From Chloroflexi bacterium ADurb.Bin325 (GTDB taxonomy: Bacteria > Chloroflexota > Anaerolineae > CG2-30-64-16), in assembly GCA_002068935.1 (NCBI GenBank), contig MWBF01000004.1:1-37002 (forward strand): a DNA stretch of 37,002 nt, given 5' to 3'. Both the position numbers and the translations under genes were made by a program. The number at the start of each line of letters is the position of its first letter. Positions within the stretch are counted from its first letter, which is position 1. A model generated the notes under the pieces. That model was not told the origin of the DNA and made no database searches. It saw only the letters and a program-made list of their open reading frames with translations. Shown in pieces: positions 8,773 to 16,325 of this stretch.

Positions 8773-10572
8773 TTACCCCATTTCCCCCGCCCGGAGCGGG
8801 TTTTCGGCGGCTGCTTCGGGCCGCAGTTGCCGGTGATAAACCTCCGTATACAGCCCGGACGTGCGGAGCAGCTCCTCATGCGTGCCGCGCGCAGCGATGC
8901 GGCCCCGTTCGAGCACGAGGATGAGATCTGCGCGGCGCAGCGTGCTGAGCCGCTGTGCGATGACGAAGGAGGTCCGGCCCTCCATAAGTCGCGCCAGCGC
9001 CTGCTGGATGAGATGTTCGGTCTCGGTGTCCACGCTGGCCGTGGCGTCGTCCAGGATCAGGATGCGCGGGTCCTTGAGCAGGGCGCGGGCGATGGCGATG
9101 CGCTGCTTCTGCCCGCCGGAGAGCGTGATGCCGCGCTCGCCCACGTAGGTGTCGTAGCCGTCGGCGGAGGCCATGATGAAGTCGTGCGCCTGGGCCGCGC
9201 GCGCCGCGGCGACGACCTCGGCGTCGGTCGCATCCGGGCGGCCGAACGCGATGTTCTCCCGGATGGGCGCGGCGAACAGCAGCGTCTCCTGCAACACGAT
9301 GCCGATCTGGTCGCGCAGCGAGTTGAGCGTGACCCCGCGGATGTCCCGACCGTCGATCGTGATGCATCCCTCGGTCGGGTCGTAGAAGCGGGGGATGAGG
9401 TTGATGATCGTGGACTTGCCGGAGCCGGTCGCGCCGAGCAGCGCGATGATCTGGCCGGGCCGCGCCTCGAAGCTCACGTCCGACAGCACCTTGTGACGGC
9501 GGAAGTAGGCGAAGGAGACGTGTTCGAAGCGGATATATCCCTGCACCGCGGGCAGCGGCGCGGCGTCCGCGGCCTCGCGGATCTCCGATTCCGTGTCGAG
9601 GATCTCGAAGATGCGTTCGCCGGCGGCCGCAGCCATCGCCAGCGCGGGGATGATATTCCCCACCCGGCGGATCGGCTGGATAAGCTGGCCCATGTAGGTC
9701 GAGAAGGCCACCAGCTCGCCCAGCGTCAGCCGCTGCCGGATGACCAGCCAGCCGCCGAACCCCATGATGACCACCGTGCCGAAGTTGGCGATCAGGTTCA
9801 GCAGCGGCTCGTTGATGGCCTGGAGCCGCGCCTGCCGCGCCGACAGGTCGAACCACTTCTCGTTCTCGCGATCGAAGCGGGCGATCTCCGCTTGCTCCTG
9901 CGCAAAGGCGCGCACGGCCCGGGCCCCGCGCAGGTTCTGCTCCAGCCGGGTCGTCAACGTGGCAAGTTGCTGCTGGATGGTGAGCGAGAGCGGCCGCATC
10001 TGCCTGCCGTAGATAAAGGCGCGATAGCCGAGTAGCGGCACGGTCAGCAGCGCCAGGCCGGCCAGCCCCGGGTTCATCCAGGCCAGCATGACCGCGGTGC
10101 CCAGCGCCAGCACGCCCCCCTCTGCCAGCCGGAGGAGCGCGCGGCCCGTCAGAAAGCGGATGCGTTCGACATCCTGGATGGCCCGCGAGAGCAACTGGCC
10201 GGTCTCGGAGCGGTCATGGAAGGAGAAGGAGAGGGCTGCAAGCCTGGCGTGAAGCGCGTTGCGCAGATCGTAGGCTACGCTCTGCGATGCGGTTTCGGTC
10301 CAGCGGCCCTGAAAGTAGACCAACACCCCGCGCAGCAGCGTCAGGCCAAGCAGCCCGGCCACGGCGCGCGCCAGCAGGCCGGTGTCGTGGCCGCCGATGC
10401 CGCGGTCGATGATCCAGCGGATGAACTGCGGGATGGCAATCGCCAGCCCGGCGATGACGAGCAGCATCAGATAGGAGCCGATCGTCAGACGCCAGTAGGG
10501 GCGGAGATAACCCAACGTCCGCCAGATGATGGCCGCGCTGCCCGCGGACGCCGGTTTGAAAGAGCCCTTCAC
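8773..10572 (-). CDS. ABC exporter half-transporter, degenerate-site subunit
   Basis: This is an ABCB-like subunit of 599 residues, with six membrane helices (about residues 20-330) followed by an ATPase domain. Walker A 'GATGSGKST', Q-loop 'IVLQETLLF' and signature LSGGQ are intact. The catalytic Glu after Walker B is replaced by Asp509 ('LILDDATAS') and the switch His by Gln540 ('VIAQRLST'). This pattern is known from the degenerate site of heterodimeric exporters such as TM287/288 and BmrCD. Its partner at 5951-7783 supplies the catalytic residues. Start: GTG at 10572. A TATAAT on the minus strand at 10616-10611 could be the -10 element, but no good -35 is seen. The PlsC-like gene ends 59 bases upstream on the same strand. 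Confidence 0.93.
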   Translation of the reverse strand: MKGSFKPASAGSAAIIWRTLGYLRPYWRLTIGSYLMLLVIAGLAIAIPQFIRWIIDRGIGGHDTGLLARAVAGLLGLTLLRGVLVYFQGRWTETASQSVAYDLRNALHARLAALSFSFHDRSETGQLLSRAIQDVERIRFLTGRALLRLAEGGVLALGTAVMLAWMNPGLAGLALLTVPLLGYRAFIYGRQMRPLSLTIQQQLATLTTRLEQNLRGARAVRAFAQEQAEIARFDRENEKWFDLSARQARLQAINEPLLNLIANFGTVVIMGFGGWLVIRQRLTLGELVAFSTYMGQLIQPIRRVGNIIPALAMAAAAGERIFEILDTESEIREAADAAPLPAVQGYIRFEHVSFAYFRRHKVLSDVSFEARPGQIIALLGATGSGKSTIINLIPRFYDPTEGCITIDGRDIRGVTLNSLRDQIGIVLQETLLFAAPIRENIAFGRPDATDAEVVAAARAAQAHDFIMASADGYDTYVGERGITLSGGQKQRIAIARALLKDPRILILDDATASVDTETEHLIQQALARLMEGRTSFVIAQRLSTLRRADLILVLERGRIAARGTHEELLRTSGLYTEVYHRQLRPEAAAENPLRAGEMG

Positions 10573-10631
10573 GGAGTTTGTTCCCGTTGTGGAGTATGCG
10601 AATGCGGCCCATTATAGCCCAGATATGGATT

Positions 10632-11567
10632 TCACGAAAGCAGGGTCGGAGGCTGCAAGAACAGGGCCAGTGTCTCCTCGGCGCGGGCGCGGATGCGCGC
10701 CATGCACTCCGGGCCGCCGAGGGCCAGCTCGCTGGCCGGCGTCGGCGCGCCGAAGACGACGCGCGGCGCCAGCTTCAGGCGGTCGGAGAATACAAGCTGA
10801 TAGATGACCTGCAAGAACTCCGCCAGCTTGCGGCGGTCGTGCGCGCGGCGCCGGTAGCGGACGAGCGGATGCCGCGCCCAGCGGGGCGCGACCACCCCGC
10901 CCGCGATGGCGGGGATCAGGACGGCCTGCGGAACCTTGCGCAGGATGAGCTCCAGGCTGGACGACCAGTCGGCCAGCGCGGCGCGTGCTTCCTCCGCCGC
11001 GCTGCGGTAGGCCAGGGGGTCGGGATCCAGGAAGCCGCTGGCGAAGGTCAGGAGGCAGCCGCCCGCCTCGAGGTGGCGGATGGCCGCGCGAACGGCCGCG
11101 AGACGCTTGTATGGATCGCGATCCGTCTGGATCAGGTGTTGCGCGACATGAGGCAGGCAGCGAAAGGCCGCGACCTCGCTGGTCAGCGCCCTGATGTCGG
11201 GCCGCGGCAGGCTCGCGACCAGCGCAAAGCTGTCATACGCGCCAGGGTGGTTGGCCGCGACGAGGAGCGGGCCGGCCGGCGGGATGTTGACCTGGCCGAA
11301 AGCGTCCACCCGCTCGACGAAGTGCGACAACAGCCACTGGCTGCCGGCCGCGGGCCCGTCCTCGCCCACGCGGCGGTCGAACTGCACGGCCAGCGTCGCC
11401 AGGCGGCGCACGGGCCGCGCGACGACGCGGCCGAGCCGCCGCCGGAGCGCGCCGTCGCGCCGCGCGCCGAGCGCGACGAAGATCTCGTCGGTCACGGCCT
11501 GTACCAGCGCCTCGACGGCCTGTACCTCTTGTGTCGTGGCCTCGTTGGCCCCTATCGCGGCTTCCAT
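10632..11567 (-). CDS. PlsC-like 1-acyl-glycerol-phosphate acyltransferase family protein
   Basis: The protein of about 311 residues belongs to the lysophospholipid acyltransferase superfamily. The block 'PLLVAANHPGAYDSF' has the catalytic pattern in the form NHPGAYD, where H-x4-D is expected. A second block, 'KRLAAVRAAIRHLEAGGCLLTFASGFLDPD', corresponds to the substrate-binding region, although the usual 'FPEGTRS' is degenerate. It would act at the membrane on lipid precursors. The N-terminus has three in-frame options: TTG 11600, ATG 11588 and ATG 11567. The last is chosen because a promoter (TTGAAA, 18 bases, TATGAT at 11613-11584) would leave a short leader with GGGG just before it. The exact acyl acceptor is unknown. 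Confidence 0.72.
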   Translation of the reverse strand: MEAAIGANEATTQEVQAVEALVQAVTDEIFVALGARRDGALRRRLGRVVARPVRRLATLAVQFDRRVGEDGPAAGSQWLLSHFVERVDAFGQVNIPPAGPLLVAANHPGAYDSFALVASLPRPDIRALTSEVAAFRCLPHVAQHLIQTDRDPYKRLAAVRAAIRHLEAGGCLLTFASGFLDPDPLAYRSAAEEARAALADWSSSLELILRKVPQAVLIPAIAGGVVAPRWARHPLVRYRRRAHDRRKLAEFLQVIYQLVFSDRLKLAPRVVFGAPTPASELALGGPECMARIRARAEETLALFLQPPTLLS

Positions 11568-11583
11568 GTTGCCCCGCGATGAT

Positions 11584-11613
11584 ATCATATCCGGCCCCAA
11601 TTTGATATTTCAA
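11584..11613 (-). promoter_or_regulatory. Candidate promoter of the acyltransferase gene
   Basis: On the minus strand TTGAAA (11613-11608) and TATGAT (11589-11584) are 18 bases apart. The element overlaps the divergent typA promoter at 11602-11629, so the two cannot be occupied by polymerase at the same time. Confidence 0.45.
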
Positions 11614-11629
11614 CCGTTATGTGTAAAAT
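11602..11629 (+). promoter_or_regulatory. Promoter of typA
   Basis: TTGATA at 11602-11607 and TAAAAT at 11624-11629 are 16 bases apart. Transcription would begin near 11636, placing the hairpin at 11652-11676 inside the typA leader. Confidence 0.6.
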
Positions 11630-11651
11630 ATGGGCGAGCTGGCAGTGACAG

Positions 11652-11676
11652 CCGCGGCAGAAGCCGCGGTTTTTTT
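11652..11676 (+). terminator. Intrinsic terminator in the typA leader (candidate attenuator)
   Basis: A 7-pair all-GC stem (11652-11658 with 11663-11669), a 4-base AGAA loop and seven consecutive T's form a textbook terminator. It acts on the plus strand only. The nearest upstream plus-strand gene ends at 5694, so there is no ordinary transcript for it to end. It lies between the typA promoter and the ATG at 11712, which suggests transcription attenuation or a very short leader RNA. Confidence 0.8.
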
Positions 11677-11711
11677 GTCCGCTCGACAGTCAGTTCGGAC
11701 AGGCAACCGGC

Positions 11712-13598
11712 ATGAACAGACGCACAGACCTCAGAAATATCGCCATTATCGCGCACGTCGACCACGGCAAGACTACCCTGGTCGATGCGATGCTGCGCCA
11801 GTCGAAGGTGTTCCGCGACAACCAGCAGGTGCCGGAGCGGGTGCTCGATTCGGGCGACCTGGAGCGCGAGCGCGGCATCACGATCCTGGCCAAGAACACC
11901 GCGGTGCGCTACGGCGGGGTCAAGATCAATATCGTGGACACGCCCGGCCATGCAGACTTCGGCGGCGAGGTGGAGCGCGTCCTGAACATGGTAGACGGCG
12001 TGCTGCTCCTGGTGGATGCGGTCGAAGGCCCCATGCCGCAGACCCGTTTCGTCCTGCGCAAGGCGCTGGAGCTGGGGCATAAGGCCATCGTGGTCGTCAA
12101 CAAGGTGGACCGGCCCAACGCGCGGCCCGGCTGGGTGGTCGACGCCACGTTCGATCTCTTTGTTGGGCTGGGCGCGACCGACGAACAGGCCGACTTTCCG
12201 ATCGTCTATGCGGTCGCGACCGCGGGCCGCGCGGGGCTCGCGCCCGATGCGCTGGAGAACCACCTCCGGCCGCTCTTCGAGGCGATCCTGGAGACGCTGC
12301 CCGGCCCGCGCGCCGATGCCGGCCGGCCGAGCCAGATGCTCGTCACCAATCTCAGCTATGACGACTACAAGGGCAAGATCGTCCTGGGCCGGCTCTCCGC
12401 GGGCACGCTGCGCCGCGGGCAGCCGCTCGTGCGCTTCGACCGCGACGGCGGGCTGCATCAGGAGAAGGTCAACCAGGTCTTCGTCCATGAAGGGCTGAGC
12501 CGGGTCGAGGTCGATGAGGTCGCCGCGGGCGAGATCGTCGCGCTGACGGGCATCCCCGACGTCAACATCGGCGACACGCTGGCCGATCCGAGCGACCCGC
12601 GGCCGCTGCCGCCCATCGTTGTCGAGCCGCCCACCGTGCGCATGACGTTCGGGGTCAACACCTCGCCCTTCGCCGGCCGCGAGGCGCAATGGTCCACCAG
12701 CCGCAAGCTCAAGGAGCGGCTGGATCGCGAGCTGGAGCGCAATGTCGCGCTGCGCGTGGAGCCGACCAGCTCGGCGGACACCTATCTGGTGAGCGGGCGG
12801 GGCGAGCTACATCTGACCATCCTCATCGAGACGATGCGCCGCGAGGGCTACGAGTTCCAGGTCAGCGCGCCGGAGGTCATCCTACGGGAGGACCCCGACA
12901 CCGGCGAGACCCTGGAGCCGATGGAGGAGGTCTACATCGAGGCGCCCTCGGACTACACGGGCGTGGTCGCGGAGATGCTCGGCCAGCGCAAGGCGCAGAT
13001 GCTGGACATGCACCAGGCGGCCAACGGCACGGTCTACTACACCTATCTCGCGCCGACGCGGGGCATGTTGGGCTTCCGACAGGCGTTCCTGACCGCGACG
13101 CGCGGGACCGGCATCGTCCACACGCTCTTCCACGGCTACGAGCCGCACGTGGGGCCGATCCGCCAGCGCAACTGCGGCTCGCTGGTGGCCTGGGAGGACG
13201 GCGTCGCCACGGCCTATGCGATGTTCAACGCGCAGGAGCGCGGCAAGCTGTTCATCACGCCGGGGGCCGAGATCTACGAGGGCATGATCGTGGGCCGCGC
13301 CGCGCGCGACGAGGATCTGACGCTCAGCGTGACCAAGAAGAAGCATCTGACCAACCACCGCTCGTCGACCGGCGACGAATTGGTCCACCTGGATGCGCCG
13401 ATCGTCATGTCGCTCGATGACGCGATCGAATACATCAGCCAGGACGAGCTGGTCGAGGTCACGCCCAAGAGCATCCGCCTGCGCAAGCGCATCCTCGACA
13501 CCGAGGATCGGAAGAAGGCGCTGAAGGATCGCAATATCGCGCTGGCCGCGGCCAACGGGACCAACGGCGTCAACGGGACGAACGGCAGGGGCGGCTGA
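11712..13598 (+). CDS. typA: Ribosome-associated GTPase TypA/BipA
   Basis: TypA is a translational GTPase of the EF-G family that binds the ribosome and aids growth and 50S maturation under stress. The 628-residue protein has G1 'HVDHGKTT' (residues 15-22), switch region '[12 protein letters not shown]', G3 '[14 protein letters not shown]', G4 'NKVDRP', the domain II beta-barrel and the C-terminal TypA-specific part ('[19 protein letters not shown]', '[11 protein letters not shown]'). The C-terminus ends in an Asn/Gly/Thr-rich tail '[11 protein letters not shown]' beyond the usual family end. The start at ATG 11712 gives the standard '[14 protein letters not shown]' opening; the ribosome-binding site is weak. 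Expression is probably controlled in the leader by the terminator hairpin. Confidence 0.97.
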   Translation: MNRRTDLRNIAIIAHVDHGKTTLVDAMLRQSKVFRDNQQVPERVLDSGDLERERGITILAKNTAVRYGGVKINIVDTPGHADFGGEVERVLNMVDGVLLLVDAVEGPMPQTRFVLRKALELGHKAIVVVNKVDRPNARPGWVVDATFDLFVGLGATDEQADFPIVYAVATAGRAGLAPDALENHLRPLFEAILETLPGPRADAGRPSQMLVTNLSYDDYKGKIVLGRLSAGTLRRGQPLVRFDRDGGLHQEKVNQVFVHEGLSRVEVDEVAAGEIVALTGIPDVNIGDTLADPSDPRPLPPIVVEPPTVRMTFGVNTSPFAGREAQWSTSRKLKERLDRELERNVALRVEPTSSADTYLVSGRGELHLTILIETMRREGYEFQVSAPEVILREDPDTGETLEPMEEVYIEAPSDYTGVVAEMLGQRKAQMLDMHQAANGTVYYTYLAPTRGMLGFRQAFLTATRGTGIVHTLFHGYEPHVGPIRQRNCGSLVAWEDGVATAYAMFNAQERGKLFITPGAEIYEGMIVGRAARDEDLTLSVTKKKHLTNHRSSTGDELVHLDAPIVMSLDDAIEYISQDELVEVTPKSIRLRKRILDTEDRKKALKDRNIALAAANGTNGVNGTNGRGG

Positions 13599-13659
13599 CG
13601 GCTAAAGGCCCATTCGTAGACGTTGAGGCAAGCCAGAGGCTTGCTTCACCCCCATCCTC

Positions 13660-13709
13660 CTCTCCGATCTTGAGCGAGCCTTCGGCTCGCACGTCAGGAG
13701 AGGGGGAGT
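13660..13709. repeat. Hairpin repeat in convergent gap, copy 2
   Basis: The right arm 13684-13709 is identical to 5883-5908. The outer stem pairs 13660-13665 with 13697-13702, and the inner stem pairs 13674-13680 with 13684-13690 around a TTC loop. The central GCCTTCGGC is the reverse complement of the GCCGAAGGC in copy 1. It lies between the convergent typA and URO-D genes, and may block read-through in both directions. Confidence 0.68.
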
Positions 13710-13719
13710 ATTGAGTGCG

Positions 13720-14895
13720 TCAATAATACATGCACTCTCGGTACACATCCAGCACGTACCGATACGTATCGTAGTGCACAGTCGGCGGGATCGAGTGGTC
13801 GGAGGCAAAGACCAGCCGCGCGCCCCGCTCCTTCATCCCGTTGATATAGTCGCGTACCTCGCGGCCGATCAGGTCGCGGTCGTTCGTCTCCCAGATGCGG
13901 ATGTCGAAGCCGCCGACAAAGGCCAGTCTGTCCCCGTACTTCTCCGCAAACGTGAACGGCTCGTTATCGCGCGCCTTGCGCTCCATCGGGTTCAGCCCGT
14001 CGAAGCCGGCCTCCACGATGAGCGGGAGCGCCTTGGCCGTGCTGCCGCAGGAGTGCAGGACCACGGGCAGGTCGTAGCCGTGGAAGAAGTCCACCATCTC
14101 CCGAAAATAGGGGAAGATAAGCTCGCCCAACAGCTTCGGCGACGCAAACAGGCCGTTCTTGTAGCCCAGGTCCTCGTACATCCAGACGCCGTCGGGCAGG
14201 CCGACCTGCTCGAAGAGATAACGATAGTACTGCTGGTGGAAGTCCGTGTAGACCCGGTTGAAATCGTGAATCCACCCGGGATCGGTGATGAGGCTCGAAT
14301 ACATGGTCACATCGCCCATGCTCTGCCGCATGCCTTCCCAGATGAACAGGTGGCCGTAGTGCGCCCAGGCGCCGGCGTCACGGGCCTCGGCCAGGCCGCG
14401 CCGCGTCTTGTCCAGGTCGCTGAAGCGCTCGACATCGAAGGTGAGCAGGTGGGGCCGGTAGTCGCGCTCCCAGACCTCGCGCGATGTCATCAGGAAGTCG
14501 ATGTGCTCCGGCGTGCCCATGCGATGCTTCCAGTACTTGAGCGCCGCGCCTGACCCGTTGCGCTTGACCTTCCACTCGTCGGTCTCTTCGAGGATCTCCT
14601 CGTAGTCGCGCAGCGGGTGCACGTCGAACCAGCCGCCGACGCCGACCATGTCGTAGCCGAAGTGCTGCCACGGCGGGATCGGCTCGACATACTCGCCGGG
14701 GACGATGACATCGTCCCACTGGCCGTCCTCCGGCCGCCAGTACGAGTCGCCGACCTCCTTGTATACGGTGCGCGTGGGATAGCCCTGTTTGACCCACAGG
14801 AAGACCGCATCGGTCCACGGCCCGTCCATGAGCGCCACGCGCTCCGCGTGCCTGCCGCGCAGCAGATTGTCGACGACCTTGCGCCCTGACTCCAT
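13720..14895 (-). CDS. Uroporphyrinogen decarboxylase (URO-D) superfamily protein
   Basis: The 391-residue protein has the URO-D/methyltransferase-type TIM-barrel pattern: 'PVVLHSCGSTAKALPLIVEAGFDGLNPMERKA' matches the conserved metal-binding Cys-Gly-Ser region of the MtaA-like branch. 'RLAFVGGFDIRIWETND' and 'ARLVFASDHSIPPTVHYDTYRYVLD' match the C-terminal blocks. It is probably not a haem enzyme: no other haem genes are nearby and the sequence is closer in style to corrinoid-related or sugar-linked URO-D proteins. Start: ATG 14895 with GGAGG 7 bases upstream; an in-frame extension to 15021 overlaps the nagA promoter and is rejected. It is divergent from nagA. Confidence 0.82.
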   Translation of the reverse strand: MESGRKVVDNLLRGRHAERVALMDGPWTDAVFLWVKQGYPTRTVYKEVGDSYWRPEDGQWDDVIVPGEYVEPIPPWQHFGYDMVGVGGWFDVHPLRDYEEILEETDEWKVKRNGSGAALKYWKHRMGTPEHIDFLMTSREVWERDYRPHLLTFDVERFSDLDKTRRGLAEARDAGAWAHYGHLFIWEGMRQSMGDVTMYSSLITDPGWIHDFNRVYTDFHQQYYRYLFEQVGLPDGVWMYEDLGYKNGLFASPKLLGELIFPYFREMVDFFHGYDLPVVLHSCGSTAKALPLIVEAGFDGLNPMERKARDNEPFTFAEKYGDRLAFVGGFDIRIWETNDRDLIGREVRDYINGMKERGARLVFASDHSIPPTVHYDTYRYVLDVYRECMYY

Positions 14896-14930
14896 GACGT
14901 TGCCTCCGCGTATATGATGGGTGCACGGGC

Positions 14931-14960
14931 ATCTTACACCGTTCGTGCGCCCGTGCGCAA
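14931..14960 (-). promoter_or_regulatory. Candidate promoter of the URO-D gene with overlapping inverted repeat
   Basis: On the minus strand TTGCGC (14960-14955) and TAAGAT (14936-14931) are 18 bases apart. The inverted repeat GCACGGGC (14923-14930) and GCCCGTGC (14949-14956) brackets the -10 and could be an operator. Confidence 0.45.
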
Positions 14961-15014
14961 GTCCGTGGCGCTGTGGAGGCGCGCCTTGATTCGGGGGCGC
15001 GAGTACGCCCTTGT

Positions 15015-15043
15015 TTGACACCCCGCAACCGCTCCTCTATACT
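15015..15043 (+). promoter_or_regulatory. Near-consensus promoter of the nagA-mutS operon
   Basis: TTGACA at 15015-15020 and TATACT at 15038-15043 are exactly 17 bases apart. The leader would be about 27 bases and contains GGGAGGTGG at 15062-15070, 6 bases before the nagA ATG. Confidence 0.82.
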
Positions 15044-15076
15044 GACGCGCCAGTGCAACAAGGGAGGTGGAAGCAC

Positions 15077-16288
15077 ATGCCCACAGGAACATCTCGCCCG
15101 GCGGCGGGGCAGGGCGCGGCCCGCCTGGCCCTCACGAACGGGCGGATCGTGCTGCCCGACCGCATCGCGGAGGGCCTGGCATTGGTGGTCGAGCCGGATG
15201 CCGGCCGCATCGCGGGGCTGGCCGCGGCGGGCGAGCTCGGCTCGGAGACGGACATCGTCGATGTCGAAGGCCGCGCCATCATCCCCGGGCTGGTGGATCT
15301 TCACACGCACGGCGGGCAGGGCTACACCTTCGATATGCCGACGGCGGAGTCGTATGCGCGCATCCTGACGATGAACGCGCGCGCGGGCGTGACCGCGCTC
15401 CTCGGCACGCTCGGCAGCGTCAGCATCGCGGAGGCGGTCGCCTGCCTCGATTTCGGCCGGCGCTGGCAGGCCGCGGAGCACGGCCGCGCGCGGCTCATCG
15501 GCATGTATCTGGAAAGTCCCTACATCTCGCCGGCCCAGGCCGGCGCGCTGGACCCCGCGGGCATCCGCCGCGCGGACGACGGCAGCGCAGAGCCGCTGTT
15601 CGACTGCACCGACATCCTGCGCATCTTCATGCTGGCCCCGGAGACCCCCGGCGCGCTTCCGCTGGTGGAGCGCATGGCGGAGCGGGGCGTCGTCGTCGCG
15701 GCCGGGCACACCGCGGCCAAGGAGGAGCAGATCGTCGCCGCGATCGAGCGCGGCCTCAGCCACGTCACGCATATCTGGAGCGCGATGTCGATGACCGTGC
15801 GCGAAGGCCCCTGGCGCAAGCCGGGCCTGGTCGAGACGGCGCTGGTGGATGAGCGGCTGACGGTCGAGATGATCGCGGACAACCGCCACCTGCCGCGCAC
15901 GCTCATGCGCCTGGCGACCCGCTGCATCCCGCCGGAGCGGCTATGCGCGGTGTCGGACGCCGCGACGGGCGCGGGGCTGCCGGAGGGCACGCGGCTGAAG
16001 CTCGGCCCGGTCGCCTTCGAGGTGCGCGATGGGGTCGGCATGCTGCTCGACGGCAGCGCGTTCGCCGGCAGCACCACGCTCCTGGGCCAGATGCTGCCCG
16101 TCCTGCACGATGTCGTGGGCCTCTCGCTCGTCGACGCGGTGCGCATGTGCAGCCTGACCCCGGCGCGTATCGCGGGCTGGGCCGACCGGATCGGCAGCCT
16201 GACGCCCGGCAAGCTGGCGGACGTCGTCGTGCTCGACGCCGACCTTGCGCTCTGGCGCGTGATGATCGGCGGGCAGTGGCTGGCGTGA
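15077..16288 (+). CDS. nagA: N-acetylglucosamine-6-phosphate deacetylase-like amidohydrolase
   Basis: The family removes the acetyl group from GlcNAc-6-phosphate in amino-sugar and cell-wall recycling. The 403-residue protein has 'IIPGLVDLHTHGGQG' (His-x-His metal site), Glu of 'YLESPYIS', His of 'AAGHTAAKEEQI', His of 'VTHIWSAMS' and Asp of 'AVSDAATGAG'. It ends with the composite-domain motif 'GSLTPGKLADVVVLD'. Two substrate-contact regions differ from typical NagA: 'NAM' is 'SAM', and the 'DGxH' loop is 'DNRHL'. The substrate may therefore differ from GlcNAc-6-phosphate. The start is fixed by the promoter and a strong ribosome-binding site. The mutS gene follows after 37 bases. Confidence 0.82.
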   Translation: MPTGTSRPAAGQGAARLALTNGRIVLPDRIAEGLALVVEPDAGRIAGLAAAGELGSETDIVDVEGRAIIPGLVDLHTHGGQGYTFDMPTAESYARILTMNARAGVTALLGTLGSVSIAEAVACLDFGRRWQAAEHGRARLIGMYLESPYISPAQAGALDPAGIRRADDGSAEPLFDCTDILRIFMLAPETPGALPLVERMAERGVVVAAGHTAAKEEQIVAAIERGLSHVTHIWSAMSMTVREGPWRKPGLVETALVDERLTVEMIADNRHLPRTLMRLATRCIPPERLCAVSDAATGAGLPEGTRLKLGPVAFEVRDGVGMLLDGSAFAGSTTLLGQMLPVLHDVVGLSLVDAVRMCSLTPARIAGWADRIGSLTPGKLADVVVLDADLALWRVMIGGQWLA

Positions 16289-16325
16289 TCTGCGCATAGC
16301 CCGCAACCTTCGACACGGGATCAGC

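Noticed and set aside
8628-8879. 83-residue minus-strand frame upstream of the antitoxin
   Set aside because: It overlaps the toxin-antitoxin promoter and the exporter C-terminus, and no family is recognisable.
13720-15021. Long N-terminal form of the URO-D protein
   Set aside because: The extra 42 residues overlap the nagA promoter and do not resemble the family; GGAGG precedes the ATG at 14895.
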